Notes: generated by a model not told the origin, from the letters alone. A DNA stretch of 64,000 nt from Gnetum montanum (GCA_015680685.1 MNCI01016599.1:305386-369385), one strand, 5' to 3'. Shown: positions 11,401 through 24,468, counted from the stretch's first letter. Translations and numbers: made by a program.

Positions 11401-12889
11401 TAATAAGTGCATTTTCACTTTTTTTTTACAATGTTTTATCATTTCCCTATTTATTCAAAAAAATTTCTTCCTTCTTTTCTTTTCTTTTCTTTTTGGAGTG
11501 ATGTTTGTTCTTTGTGGTTATTATAGACTCATGATGGTAGGCAAGAAGAAATGCATCAATGCAAGGCCACTGTTAATGGTATGGACTTGATCTAAAACTT
11601 GGATAGATAGGTATGATGGTCATTTTAATCAAAATTGATACAAGAACCTATTATGTACATGGTTAAGTATCTTACATCCCAATCTCTACAATCCCTTCTC
11701 ATCCCATTATTCACCTCATTACTACATGCAATTATGAACCTAATGTTTTTGTATAGTATAGTGTAGGATGCTAACCAAGGTAGTTGTGTGTTGTTTGGAA
11801 CAAAGGCATGATGTACATTTAACTTCTAAGGTGCCCATAGATAACTATAGCAATGGTTATGCAAGAACATTATGGCAAGAGCCTGCTTTGGGAAAGACAC
11901 ACTTGCATAACTTTTGTTGATCATGGCTTTAAATTGAACCTCACATATTCAAGAACATCATTGATAGCTTCTTTGAATTTATGCATGATTTTGTAATTAA
12001 CTTCTCATCAATTTCACTTAATTCTTTTATATTGAAATTTCTTCTAAATTTAAAATTTCTTGGCCATCTTATGAATGAGACCTTTGGTTTTAATTGTTCA
12101 AAAACTTGTGTACTTCCAGAGGTAAGCTCATTTATTATTGGGGGACGGTGTTAAGGATGTGATTTTTGCAATTTTTGTAACACCCCATTTTTGAACCTTA
12201 TGATAACTAATAGTAAAAATAATCAAAATAACATGAACAACTTGATGATTTTAGTTACCTTAGAGCCTTGGGGAGCATTATTATGAAATCACCTTAAGCT
12301 TAAATGCTAAGATTTTTTCAAAGCTAACCAAGGATCTAAGAAGGATTAATTATTAATAAAAACTTACTAAAACTAATGTTGATCCTTTGGTGATTGCAGG
12401 TGATGCTAAAAGAAAAGTCTAAGGTTGAAGGTCTTTTACAAGGCAAGGAAAAGAGGCTAAGAGACGGACATATGAGGATATGCCCATGGACAAATAGTAG
12501 CATATACAATGATTAAAGCTTAAATATCACATGTTGGTTGAACCCATGGGATGATGAGGAGAAATTTTGGTCCATTCTTCAAGAATGTTTTACATAAAAG
12601 AGAAGCATAAACATAACAATCAAGGTTGGAAAGTCTACCACTGCTAGCAACAATAAGAAGATTCATCTTTAGCAGACTTTTGAAAGACCTCTGCAATTTT
12701 GTAAACTTTAGTGTCTGTCCAATCTCTTTGTCATTTTGTAATACATTGACTTGAATAAAATTTTATAATGTGGCACTCTAGTTTTATAATGGTTACCAAT
12801 CTAGTCATGGTCACCCCATAATTTTTGTAATGAAACTTCATCCATTTATATATAACTTGGAGATGATTTTTTAGTTAGTCATGTGGGTA
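11400..12889 (+). other. E0 3' untranslated interior
   Basis: Gene-free. It includes a further G-run at about 12139-12145 (tattgggggacgg). The end at 12878-12889 (gtcatgtgggta) corresponds to the LTR-adjacent polypurine tract gtcatgggggta of E1-E3. Confidence 0.5.
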
Positions 12890-13060
12890 TGATGAGATAT
12901 GATATGTCAAGAAAATTCATCAATGCATATGTGTGGATGAGAATGTTGTCTTATATGCGTTGATGTAGCCTCGTCAATGCATCCTCATCGACATGTTCTC
13001 ATCAACATAGTTAAATGTGTTAATGCATTCCTCATCGACGTGTACTCATCAACAAGGTTA
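12890..13060 (+). repeat. E0 3' LTR, truncated
   Basis: Starts TGATGAGATATGATATGTC right after a polypurine-like tract and follows the E0 5' LTR through the motif-array part of U3 (agatgagaatg-like, tcgatgcatcctcatc-like). The match stops near 13060, so the TATA box, R and U5 are missing. The end is approximate. Confidence 0.6.
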
Positions 13061-13443
13061 AGTGATTTTGCAATGACAAAACACTCTGGTGAGGAGCTCA
13101 CGTTTGTAAAGGTTGTGGGATTCTTTAAACCACATTTTGAGCTTCTTGAGACCTTGCACGATTGAGTGGTTTCATGGCACCAAAACATTCCAAAGTGGAG
13201 CTCAAATTTTGTGAAGCTTCTAGTGCCCTTCAAACCACATTTTTGAAGCAACAACATGCAAAGGTATACACAAATTGTACCCTCTGACCATGGAGATACC
13301 AAATTTGGGAAACCACATAAATATTGTGTTTGATTTTTTTGGTTGTAGCAATTTTAATTAGAAAACTTATTCAACCCCCCTTCTAAGTTCTTAATCCTCA
13401 CCAACACCCCCATTCTTTCTACTCAACTCTTGGATACTATTTT
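13061..13443. other. Unclassified LTR-like sequence flanking E1
   Basis: No gene. The last part (aaaacttattcaaccccc...cttctaagttcttaatcctcaccaaca) has the flavour of a U5 end of an LTR, but I found no partner. E1 inserted 5 bp past this block; its target duplication ATTAT occupies 13444-13448 and recurs at 40198-40202. Confidence 0.3.
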
Positions 13444-13448
13444 ATTAT

Positions 13449-14343
13449 TGATGAGTGGCGAGGTACCCCTATGCCCAACCATACGAATCATGGGCATTCA
13501 TGCACGACTCGATCAAACTCTGCAAATTGCAAGCACTCACGTACACTGAACTCTAGCTAACAAGACCTAGTTAGAACGGTTGTTGTCTTCCCAACCTCAC
13601 TTGTGGTGTTCTAAAGTGATGATTAAGTGAGATTGAGGCAAATGATTATTATTGGTTTTCTTTTTATCTTTTACAGTCTAATTCTTTAATTGTAAGAAAT
13701 GAAAATTTGTGTAATGTATAATTGTTCTACCCTATTGCTTAGCTCTCCCTAGCATAAGCAACCGATCCCATCTTCCATGCACATCCTAAGCATACCCTAA
13801 CCACTATTGGGTTACCAGATGTTAAGCACCACTGGGTTACCAAGTGTTTGATTTATGTTCAAGATGGTCGTGCCTATGGTTCTCATAAAACATGAAAGGA
13901 TAATAACCGTAAAATGATAACAATAAAAGCGTCTGAAATTATTAAAGCATTGAAATATTAAACTATTAAAATGCTTAAGTGATTAAATCCAAATGCTACA
14001 AGGAATGCTCAAAAAGCTAATCTTTATTATCGGTTATGCCAATGGGCTCAGGTACATTAGCGATCAAATAAAGAGTCGTACACCTTTCTCACACCTGCTA
14101 CGGGCACTTGGAAAATATTCTAACTCTTACGAAAACAAACTACAAGAGTTTGGCTACAACTACTCTTAAAAGATGCCATAAATGCTGCGATGGCACGCAT
14201 ATTTATAGCAAGAGATAGACTTTGTGTTAACAGGATCACATTAATGCATAGATGGATATGTCGATGGGGTCACGTTAATGCGTCCATGTCAATGAGGCTT
14301 CATTAATGCAACCCATTTGATGTATCAACTGAACACTTCATCA
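13449..14343 (-). repeat. E1 3' LTR
   Basis: 895 bp, TGATGAGTGG to TTCATCA on the plus strand. The partner LTR (32493-32964 plus 39779-40197) totals 891 bp and aligns throughout. By eye the first 200 bases differ at roughly 13 percent, more than within E2 or E3, consistent with E1 being oldest. An rc TATA region (gcatatttatagc) is at about 14198-14210. Confidence 0.95.
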
Positions 14344-14357
14344 TACCCCCATGACTA
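14344..14357 (-). other. E1 polypurine tract beside the 3' LTR
   Basis: On the minus strand this reads ctagtcatgggggta immediately before the LTR start TGATGAA. It is the expected plus-strand priming site for reverse transcription. E2 (25264) and E3 (33750) have the same tract. Confidence 0.8.
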
Positions 14358-14845
14358 GGTGAAAATTCGTCCTTGAGTTTATTACAATTTGGAAGGTATG
14401 AAGTTATTGATTGCACAAATGATGAAACACATTTACACACACATTGACTCTGTTAAATACCAAGTGCCCAAGTGTATAGAAAAAATGAATTACAAAATTG
14501 TGGTGTTTAGAGACAAAATTAAACACCCTGCCAAAAAATGCTAAAGTTGTTGGAGAAGATCACACCGTCCCTGGCGGCGATGGTTCTGACAAGCCTTCGC
14601 TAGCTTCTAGTGCATGTGGCTATTGTGGCGTTGATGATAGTTTCCCTGCAGCAATTGCAACTTCCAGAGGTAATTGAAAAGCCTCCAACAATGCCCTCAT
14701 TTTATCTTATTTGCTTCTAGGATCATTCACTATCTAGGCAGCTTCACCAATGTGTGTTGGAATAGGAACATCCCAAGGGCATGGAAGTGCAAGAAAGAGT
14801 TCCTTCAAATTGACAAACCAACTAGCGAATTATTTTCTTTCGATG

Positions 14846-17416
14846 TCAAACTCTTGGATTGATGTCTACAGCCACTAGTAGTCGTTCATTCGTTAGGCCA
14901 AGTTCTCCTGTAACCGCACGTTGTCCTTCAAAATGAGTGCGAAGACCTTCGAGTTTTGCATTAGTTATTTCTAGCTTTTGCTTTGTCTCCTTATGCGCTT
15001 GGAACTCACCCTCATATAAAGAATACAAGGTGGCCAGTTGTTTCTCTAGGTCTAACTGCGGTTGTCCAGTTGTTAGCATTGCCAAGTTTGCATAACGGAG
15101 ATTGCCTAACTCCATGCACTCCATCATCTCTTCAATTTCTAGCTCCTTCAAACGAATCTCAGCCTAGTTGTAAGTGTTCAATCCATCAAAGATGGGCTGC
15201 CACACCTCACCTCCTTCCTTGAGCTATTAGAGTGCCTGGTTCATTTTAGCCCCTATGACTTGAATCTTTTTTTTGTTGACTTTCTTTTGCAATCCCACTT
15301 GGTCCCTATAGTGACTTTTAACTCGTTCAAACTTAAGGACCTCATTTTTCCAAGCAGTGATTTTGATTGCTGATTTCTGTCGTAAGGCTCAAACTTCCTC
15401 CATAGACAGATTACGATTTTCTGTTGCCAATCTCCTCACATTAGTGTTTACCCTAGCTAGCTCCTCCTACTATTGATGGATGAAGTTTTTCATGTGTTGA
15501 TTCTGAACACCAACATTGCGTAGGCGATGAACTTCTGCAGTTAGCCTAACATTTTCCTGATGAACCTCTGCCAAGTCCTTGTTTAGATGGTAAGCATGAG
15601 TGTCTGTTAAGGACTTGTCAAAGATTATTGACTCTCACTCATCCTCAACCTTCTGAAGTTTTGGTTTGAAGCTATTGAAAAGCTTCATCCCTGGTGAGTT
15701 CACAGTTGAGAAGAGATGGATCAGCAAGTTGGGCCCTTAATTAGGTGACTTCCATGGCCAAGCTTTGATGATCTTCTTATGCCTCTTCAAGTTGCCCCTC
15801 CAAGATGAGGCACTTGCCCCTTGCTAAGAGCAACTCTAACTAGGTCACAGTAATGTTGTCCAGAAGATCAAAGACATCCGAAAGTGGTTGCCCAGTCTCC
15901 ACTAGTTAGTCCAACAACTCTTCATGTTGGGCTACGTTGATCTTGCTATGTAAAGTTCTTGCAGATGTCTATACATCTTCAAGTCCATGTACATCTGGTA
16001 TAAGTACCATAGGTGCATTAAAGGCTATAATAATTATGTTAGCAACCACTTCAACCACAACTTCTTGTCCTTGGTGTTGCATTACCAGGATAGTTGCCTC
16101 CTCTCCATCTTCCAAGCACACCGAAAAAGTAGCGACATTTCCTGAAATTTTAGGAAATAATTATTAAGTGTACATTGTTACTTCTTGGACACAGGGGTTA
16201 GTTCTAGTAGGCACTTGCATTCAGGCAATAGAAAATATCAACCCTACTCTCTCTAGTAGACTTATCAATTAAGCAACTTGCTCAAGATGGCTCATCGCAA
16301 GGCAATAGACTGAAGTGTCTTCTCCTCCACTAGTTTCTACTGAATGCTCTTGTTGGCTCAAGAGCGATTGTCAAATCTCATGTATTTGTTTTGCAATTGT
16401 CTATGAGCCCAACCTTGTTGTTTACGCAAGTGATGGAGGTGCTTGCTGCTCTTCCTTGATTTGTGTTGTGGTCGGAGTCTTGTCCTTCATCATCTCCCGC
16501 CATGAGGCAATTGGGACATGACGAAGTGTGTCATTGGCGTATCGTGCTATCCCTACCCATTTACACAATTTTCTGATTAGGTAGGGAAAAGGTAGAGCTA
16601 GCCTTCCATGTTTGTTCTTAGCAAATCTCTTTTCAATCTCTAGGAAAAGTAACTATGGAAGGTTGATTGGGAACTTTATGCTTAGAGTGGCACATGCACA
16701 AGCAGAGAAGGCCATGATCTTACTGGGTCTTACCATTGGATTCATGTGGTAAGATGCAATTTTTGAATAAACCCTCTTTGCAGTGGTTAGGATGCCAAAC
16801 TCCTTGTGTTCTACCCCATAGCACCGCCTGATCCACTTCCCTTTTACTTTGGGGTTTTCTTGTTTAGGAATCTCCACCACATAAGCTCTGGTCTCTGGCA
16901 ACCCCAGAGCTTATGTAATTGCTTCAATAGAGTAAGAGACATGAATGTCTTTGATTCTTACTCTAGACCCCAGTTGCTAATTTGTCCAAAAGAGGAAAGT
17001 TTCTCCTAGGTACGATTCACCACTGGAGGTGATGATTGGCCACATAGGAGAATTTTACAATTGGGTTTTAACTTCCTCTGGTGCATTCTCTAGAAATAGT
17101 TCAAAGTTCAACTCCTAAAGGACCATTCGTTGCAGCTCCCTTGGCTTAATAGGTCAATACAGGCTTGGATCAGGGTGACCTCAAGCTGTGGCGCTATCAC
17201 AAGAGTCTCATCCCTATGCAATTGTTCGCTAGGGACATCTACTTTGGGAATCTAATGAATAGATTCCACGTCAAGTTCTTCACGGAGGGGGCCAGTTGCG
17301 TGTGAGCCCTCCACATGCTTTGGAGGTTGTGCACCTCATCCTCTTCTCATTCTCAATCGTTTGTCCCTTGGTTGGGATGCTTCTTCTTCCCTTGGATGCT
17401 TCAGTTTGGGTGCCAT
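14846..17416 (-). pseudogene. E1 extra 3' ORF: globular domain plus long coiled coil
   Basis: Begins MAPKLKHPREEEASQ at 17416. Read with several stops and frame changes it gives (1) a basic N-terminus; (2) a folded region at about 16900-16500 with PKVKGKWIRRCYGVEHKEFG, then MVRPSKIMAFSACACATLSI, then GRLALPFPYLIRKLCKWVGI and HVPIASW; (3) heptad-rich sequence to about 14846, for example EKQLATLYSLYEGEFQAHKE. The middle part resembles what I remember of the 'putative plant transposon protein' domain found with Athila-type elements. That is recalled, not searched. I see no signal peptide or transmembrane segment, so an envelope role is not supported. Its role is unknown. E2 and E3 lack it. Confidence 0.6.
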
Positions 17417-17429
17417 CTGTAGTCACAGC

Positions 17430-19690
17430 ATAACCATGAATTAAAATGTGTGTATAAGTTGCTAAAAATGGCAATCATACACCTTCGCATTTTGACCAAG
17501 CTATGATAATAGCATGTGCATCCTATTAGGTTCCCCAAAGTATAGTTGAGGGGTTAGAAAAAATAATAAGACCCGAGTTGCAATTTATAGTGTTGTTTTT
17601 ATTCTTGTTTGTTCCCTAAGAGGTGTTGAGTCTTTTGATAATTACAATAATTATAGACCTCATCCCTCATGATGAAGAGCATACCTTTGGTTTTGAAAGA
17701 GGAAAAGGATGGGTAGATGAGGACACGTTGTAGGGAAAGTAGATGCATGGAAAGAAGACTTCATGTAGAAAAAATGGAAAAACTCCCCTAGCTGTTTGCA
17801 CAAATGGACAAAATTCGAAGGCGCAACGTGGGTATATATAGCATTTTTGTCATGCGTCAATGGGGCCATGTAGAAGAGGCTATGTAAACACAGAGGGATG
17901 CATATACGAGGCCTAGTTGACGTAGTTGTGCTTTGATTGTTGACCTGTGTTGACCGTTGAAGAAAAAGTCCAAAGCTATGAATTGGAGCATAACATGGGG
18001 GTGATTTGAGGTTTCAGAGACTAGAGAATAGTATGAGGGAAAGAGGAAGGAATATTGTAACTAGAAGAAGAGTCAAAGGTAGGGGAATGTCATAATATGG
18101 AACTTTGCAGATGAGGGACCATGTGATGGTTAGCACAAAAATAATTGACCACCCATATCAAGGGGATAGGAGATTAATAAGCAAAACAAAAAGATATGCA
18201 AGTGGGTCCTCCCCATAGTAGGTGGTAGCCTCAATAGCCCTTGCATATCGTCAACACAAGAGTCTGTGGGCCCCGTAGTTAATTAATGGTGACCACAAGT
18301 TAATACCCAAAACCATGAGAACTAGCCAAAGAATTAGAAGTTCCAATGGAAGACGATAGACACNTGTTAGAGGTGGTCTAAGGGTGTGCTTTGAATTCCT
18401 AGGTGTTTTTTTTTTCTAGGAACCACACCATGCAAAGACCCATGCTTTTTCACATCCATTTGGCCAAGGGGTGTGCTTTGAGTCCTCTTTTTTTTTTGAA
18501 TGATGAGGACCACATCATGTAAGGCCAAATTGCCAAGTGACTTCTGGTTAGGAGAGGATATGGAGTGGTAAGAAGTCCATGAGGACACATGCTCACATAC
18601 AAGGGAATAAAAAAGTACGAAGAATGTTGCATTCCCCTTGAAGTCACACCTTGTTCAAACCATTGGGTCCTTCTCAAGTCTGGAAACTACGCAAGTCATG
18701 AATTAATTAAAGTTGTATTTAATTAAAAGTGATTGCATGTTTCAAAAAGAAGGAAAACCATGAAGTGGGTGGGTGGGCAGATGACATGGACTCACTGCCT
18801 ATTACATGAAATGAGAGTTTAACGTGACTACCTAGAACAAAAATGCGAAGGTGGGAGCTAGATATATTAGGTGAACCATGTCATGCAACCCATCGCAAAG
18901 AGAAACAACCGCACTAGTACATCCTGTGACAATAAGATGGCTTATTAATGAAAAGTATAAAATAAACATATTTATAAAAAGAAACATACAAATAAATAGA
19001 TAAGTAAATAAAGAAAGGAAAAGTAAGCAAGAATGGCAAACGTACGAACGATGTTGTAAAACAATAAGGTGTAAACCAAAAACTTGCAAAAATAACTGAC
19101 GAGCTAGTAGAATTGATTAGCATGGAAAGTGATCTCCCCCACGACTAAGTTGAGAGGAGGAGATCCAAAAAATGGAACAAGGTTGGCTGTGTGATAAGAG
19201 GGTAGTGGCACTAGATCATTGGAGTTTGTGGAAGGGTTTTAATTATTGTGTATTAACTAACTGTGTTTTTGTGGGGTCCTCAAGTTTGTGTATAAGCAAG
19301 GCCCCAGAAGGAAAGGTTTCAGAAACAATATAAGGTCCCTCCCATAGTGTTTGAAACTTAGTACATTGTGGTACATGTGTGGGGTTCTAATAGAGTACCT
19401 TATCTCCTCATCAATACATTACCTTTCAAATCCTAAGATCATGACGTTTTTTATTATAGGCCTTGTGGATTTCATTTGATGATAGGGCTACTAATCGATT
19501 CTCATCTAGCACATTCAAGTTGATGAGTTTTTCTCGTTGTGTTAGTGATAAGTCAAGATCCAAGTCACTAGCAGTAGATAGTATTTAGATTTCTACCTAA
19601 ACTGGAAATTTCGATAGTTTCCTGTACACTAACTTGTAAGGAAAGTAGCCTATAGGAACTTTCCATGTGGAGCGATAGGCCTAGAGGGCC
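17430..19690 (-). other. E1 untranslated region between integrase and extra ORF
   Basis: No credible coding frame. It contains two internal G-run motifs like the polypurine tract: about 17654-17675 (decayed) and 19134-19149 (rc cttagtcgtgggggagat). Parts are homologous to the E2 and E3 tails, for example the ggggtgtgcttt block at 18471 compared with 26519 and 35005. Long T runs lie near 18400 and 18490. A single N sits at 18364. Confidence 0.6.
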
Positions 19691-20440
19691 TCGTTAAGTT
19701 TTTGCTCTAATCCCTCCTATATTTTCTAATGGTCCTAGTGAGGATCTTTTTAATCTTCCTATTTATGACTTTGACTTGCTCGTTGGCTTGGGGGTGATAA
19801 GGTGTTGTAAATTTATGTTTGACCCCCAAGTGTTGCATAAGTTTACGAAAAGTAGTACCTGTGAAATGAGTTCTGTTGTCTGAAATGAGTGCATGTGGCA
19901 TCATAAACCTGTTCACAATTTGTTGTTGGACAAATCGTGTGGCTGTGTTTAAGGAATAGTCGGTGACGGCTGCCACCTCTGCCCACTTAGTAGAGTAGTC
20001 TACAATGACGATGATGTACGCCTTCTTGTTGGACATGGGTGTGATGGGACCCATGAAGTCGATGCCTCAAATATCGAAGGGTTCTAGTGGTTGGATCCAT
20101 TGTTGGGGTTCTTCCATTTGTGTGGTCATCCCACCATCTCTCTAACATTGTTCATAGGAGTGGGCAAACCATTGCACATCTCTGAAGAGTGTGGGCTAGT
20201 AATATCCTACAAGCAGGATCTTAATGGCTGTGCATCATCCAGCATAGTGGCCCCCACAAGGGCCCTCGTGAGCATCTTGGAAGATACACAATGTATCCAC
20301 ATTAGGGATGCACCATCAAACTAAGCAATTAGTAGACACCTTGTAAAGGTGTCCATTGATTTCCATGAAGTGTTTGGCCTTATGAAGAAAATGCTGCTTC
20401 TTTCGATGATCCACTCTTTTGGTAATTATTATGTTGAGAG
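19690..20440 (-). pseudogene. E1 integrase remnant
   Basis: The N-terminal HHCC zinc region is visible at about 20300-20130 (CGGHYAGWCTAIKIL then PTLFRDVQWF). The catalytic core follows at 20080-19707: GIDFMGPITPMSNKKAYIIV, VDYSTKWAEV (first Asp), ALISDNRTHF (second Asp region; the usual Gly after Asn is Arg) and YHPQANEQVKVINRKIK, where the usual catalytic Glu is not preserved. The 115-residue stretch 20054-19707 is open. Integrase inserts the cDNA into the chromosome; this copy would be inactive from the lost acidic residue and the stops on both sides. Confidence 0.85.
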
Positions 20441-21129
20441 ATAGGTGAGGATGTCACGAAACCAAGTTGATCCTATGGGCATCTACTTATTAATTGCTCC
20501 AGTGAAGAGGAGTTCATCTGGAAATTGATCAAAGAGTGGCTTCTCCTCCTTTACGTTGTCCCATCGTAACCAAGATAAGTGATCAGGGACCACATTCTCA
20601 GTTCCCTTCCTGTCTATCATAGTAAGGTCAAATTCCTGAAGGATCACAAGCCACCATATGATATGGGGACTCACAATTGGTTTGTTCATTAGGAACTAGA
20701 TGGCACTGTGGTTAGTATGTATAAACACCTTGTACCCGAGCACATAGTGTCAAAATTTTTCCAAGGTAAACACCACCACCATTAATTCCTTTTCGGTGGT
20801 GGTGTAGTTTAGCTAAGCACCCATAATGCTTCAGCTTGCACAATGGATATAATATGGGCATCTCTGGTCATCCAACTATGTAATCACGGCTCCCAATGCA
20901 TAATTAGATGCATCTTTCATGATATGAAAAGGTCTGGACTAGTCGGGTGCCCGTAGAATTGGAGTTTCTATGAGCTTCTATTTGAGTGTTTGGAATGCGG
21001 ATTCACATTCCTTGGTCCAAACACACGGAGCATCTTTCTTTGTGAGTTCCACCAACGACTTGGCGATCTTCAAGAAATTCTAGATGAAGTGTCAATAATA
21101 ACTAGTGTGGCCAAGGAATGATCGAACAT
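20441..21129 (-). pseudogene. E1 RNase H remnant
   Basis: Between reverse transcriptase and integrase the minus strand shows the Ty3 RNase H blocks: PFHIMKDASNYALGAV (first Asp, about 20915), then TTTEKELMVVVFTLEKF (catalytic Glu, about 20790) and VFIHTNHSAI (usual Asp replaced by Asn, about 20735). The segment TMIDRKGTENVVPDHLSWL (about 20600) is the typical end of this domain. Several stops interrupt it. Confidence 0.85.
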
Positions 21130-22049
21130 CTTTTATAGTACTTAGTTGACTGGTGATTCCTTGGATGATCCTAATTTTTTCAAGATCTACACTAATCCTT
21201 GCTTATGAAATGCGATGCCCTAGAACAATGCCCTCTTGGACCATTAAGTGGCTCTTTTGCAAGTTGAGCTGCAAATTTGTTTCCACACATCTTTTTAAAA
21301 CTTTCTCAAGGTAGTCCAAGGCTTGTTCAAATGTTGCTCCATAGGTAGAGAAGTCATCCATGAAGACTTCTACTCCATTGCCAATCTGTTGCTGAAAGAT
21401 GCTGAGGATAAGGCGTTGGAAGGTTGCAGCTGCATTGCACAGGCCAAAGGGCATCTTCTTATATGTGAAAGTCACCTAGGGACTTGTAAATGTTGTTTTG
21501 GCTTGGTCTTTGGGTGCGATTTGGATTTGGTTATAGCCACTATAACCATCCAAAAAGCTATAGTAACAATGCCCCGCAATGGTATCCAACACTTGATCCA
21601 CAAATGAAAGTGGGAACTGATCCTTGAAGGTTACCATGTTTAGTAGTTAGAAATCTATACAAATCTTCCATTTTCCATCCTTCTTTGGCACAATAATGAG
21701 TGGGCTGACCCATTCGCTATCTGCAATAGAATAGATGAACCTCTCTTTCAACAATTGTTTAATTTCATCCTTGACAACTTTCTTTAGTTTGGGGTTCAAC
21801 CATCTTTGTAGTTATTGTCGTGGCTTCACGGAGGAGTTGATATAGATCTGATGTTGACATACCCTAGGGTCAACTCCCATCAATTCATGATATGACCATG
21901 CAAAAGCAGTCCTCCATTTGTTCACCATTTTCAACAATTTCTTCTTTTGCTTAGGAGCAAGAGTGGCATTGATGATTATCGGCTTGCCATTCTGCAAGAA
22001 TGCATATTCCAAATTGGCCGATAGGGTTTTTAGTTCCAAGGGCTCATGT
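21130..22049 (-). pseudogene. E1 reverse transcriptase remnant
   Basis: The pol start is seen as NGKPIIINATLAPKQKKK and AFAWSYHELMGVDP (about 21990-21870). Fingers motifs follow at about 21740-21660 (SPLIIVPKKDGKWKICIDF), then KMPFGLCNAAATFQR (21455-21411) and the active-site box VEVFMDDFSTYG, with MDD at 21361-21353. F rather than Y before MDD is typical of the Athila/Tat group. Stops at several points break the frame. The enzyme would copy element RNA to cDNA from the tRNA-Asp primer. Confidence 0.9.
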
Positions 22050-24468
22050 CTAAAGTTCTTAGGGATCTGTAGCTTTCCCTAATCATCACTGTCATCAATA
22101 GTAAAGACTTGTTGATCGACCTTTTCCAATTCATCCATGCTTTTCATATAGGCACATACAAGGCCCTCAAATGGTTCCATGCATAAAGTGATGCTATTAG
22201 AGTTAGCAGGTAGCCACTGGGTGCCTTCTTGATTCGTGGCTGTTGTGTACAGGCATCATTGAACTTGTGATTCTTTGACACACTGACTACATACTTGAAT
22301 AGATGTCTGCTTAGCAACCCAAAGTTGCTACACATAGTTGCACCCTGAGTCACTGTACACGATGAATGGAACGTGCTTCTTCTCGATCTTTCCAAAAGGA
22401 TTTTCTTTTGAAATTTCAAGGGAAAGATCTCAGAGTCTTAATTGTGCATCCACCATGCTGAGCCAAGCTCTCCCCATTATGATTGAGAAATTCCCCTTGT
22501 AATTGTCAACTCGGATGACCAGGAAGTCAGCAGGATAGGACCACCCACAAATAGTGGTCACGATATCTTCTACCAATTACAAAGGTATAGTTATGGATTG
22601 GTTTGCCAACTCGAGCCAAATGTTTCTCTTCTTCATCATAGGTAGGTTCCAAGTCTTGTACATATCATGTGAAATCAAATTGACACCTAACCTTGAATTC
22701 AAGAGAGCTTTGCATGGCTCGTTTCCTGCCACTTAAAGGTATATGAGGGGACTCCCCAGATCAGTTAATTTTTGAGGAAGATGACCTACTTTTATCCAAT
22801 CCATCACAGCATGTGTGAGCATGACGGTTTGTACTATGGAGGGTGTTTGGCTTGAAGGTTGCTCGAAGGGTTGAATAGTGGAGGAAATTAGAGGTTTAGA
22901 GGCACTAGCCACACGTGAATGTGAGGGTATGTTAGGGATATTGGGTCAGAAGAAAGGGCATTTCCTTGGTTTTGATTTTGGTCCACTCGGCTAAGATGCT
23001 GGTTGTAATTTGACAGCCCTCGTGGCATTACATTGCTATGGCTGTGGTGGTATCTCTCCCTACATAAGTGGAGTAGGAGGTAGTTGAGTAGGGGATTGAT
23101 GAGTAGGGATGGTAGGAGAAGGTGACAAAGGATAGTATAGATGTGGGTTATCCCCCTAGGTGATGAAGATTGTGTTTGAAAGTATTCTTGGGGGTGGTAA
23201 TGATTTTAAAATGTCACGTGATTAGAAGAGTCCCGCAGCGAGATAGGTTGCTGAATGTAGTACCTGTAAGGATCTGGATGTCGGTAAGGATATTGCTGCC
23301 TTGGAGGTGGCATCCCCCATGATTGTGGATGTTGCCATTGTTGATAATACTTGTAGGCTTGCAATGGCATTCCACTTGGATAATACCCTTGTGGTTGATG
23401 GAACTGCCTAAGATTGCCTTATGGATAAGGCAATCTTCTGGGTGTTTGCCTTTTTTCCAAACGAGGGTTCAACGCATACACCCCAGACTCTTGTAGATGT
23501 GGCACCACCAAGAAACACCCCTTAGGATGTTCATACTAGCATATGTCACATCCATCATCCTCCTCTGTGTCAGATTCTACAACCCATTCTACCATAGCAA
23601 CTTTGCCCTTACCTTTATGGTAGGCACATTTAGCTTCTCTTCTCCTTTGCCGATCTCACTCATTACTTTGCTCTTTGGATTCCTCCACAATTTTCAAGAC
23701 ACTTTGGAACCTTTCATCCAAAGAGTCCAACATCTTGTGAACCTTGGTTGAAAGTTTAGAGGAAAATTTTTGTATGGACAAGGTTTTTTGTTTCAACACT
23801 AAATTCAGTGGTGATTCTTCCTCCTCTTTACAAAATCAAACTTCTTTCCTTCGAATGGAAGGGTCCCAATTATACTCTTCTACACTCTCTCTCTTTCTTA
23901 ATTCCCCTTCCTCTTTGGCCACCTACTCAATGACACACTACAGTTGATGGGCCCTCAATTCAGATAGCCATACCTAAGCATAAACGCCTAAGGTCTTTCT
24001 GGTTTCAAAGCAAAGCCCATCTATGATATGGTGGAGCTATTCCTACTGAGAGTAGCCATGATTAGGGCATCAGTGTCACAATGAGTAATATTTACCCATG
24101 GCTGCATCCAAGGATTCATGACCACCTTATTTCAACCCTTAGATCTGTTGTCTCAAGTTAGGCACTCTGGAGTAGGTTTGATACTTATCTTTAAAAATTT
24201 CCAGCATCATACTCCATCTCCTAATTGATTTCGGCTCCAAAGATCGGTACCAGCTTTCCACTTCCTTGATGAGTGTTTGGAGGAATAGCTTGAGTTTTTA
24301 CCAATCATTGTCTATGTTCTGCAAGGTGCAAGTATCATGGAATGCTTGCAAGTAAGTCTGTGGATCACAATTGTATCCCCCTTCAAATTTGGAGATGTTG
24401 TTCATGTCAAGGCGCTTGATCCAACTATCTTTCAAGTACCTACTGGGTATTTGAACTGCCTCGGCTAT
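22050..24468 (-). pseudogene. E1 gag (3' part) and protease
   Basis: Continues the gag interrupted by E2. It starts in KAVQIP-like sequence at 24468 (here IAEAVQIPSRYLKDSWIKRL) and goes on to SKFEGGYNCDPQTYLQAFHD. Then come EVESWYRSL (about 24250), the gag core, a zinc-like CDICYYEHPKGC (about 23555-23520), a Pro/Tyr/Gln-rich tail (23450-23250), and a retropepsin-like region at about 22800-22400. The protease active site reads ALLNSRLGVNLIS where DSG is expected, so it is dead (D to N, G to R). A later IIMGRAWLS (about 22480) is the protease flap/C-terminal block. Multiple stops. Confidence 0.85.

Noticed and set aside
12151-13407. Separate LTR starting TGTTAAGG after ttgggggacgg and ending ccaaca
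   Set aside because: The E0 3' LTR start at 12890 falls inside this interval and no second copy of the proposed LTR exists in the window.
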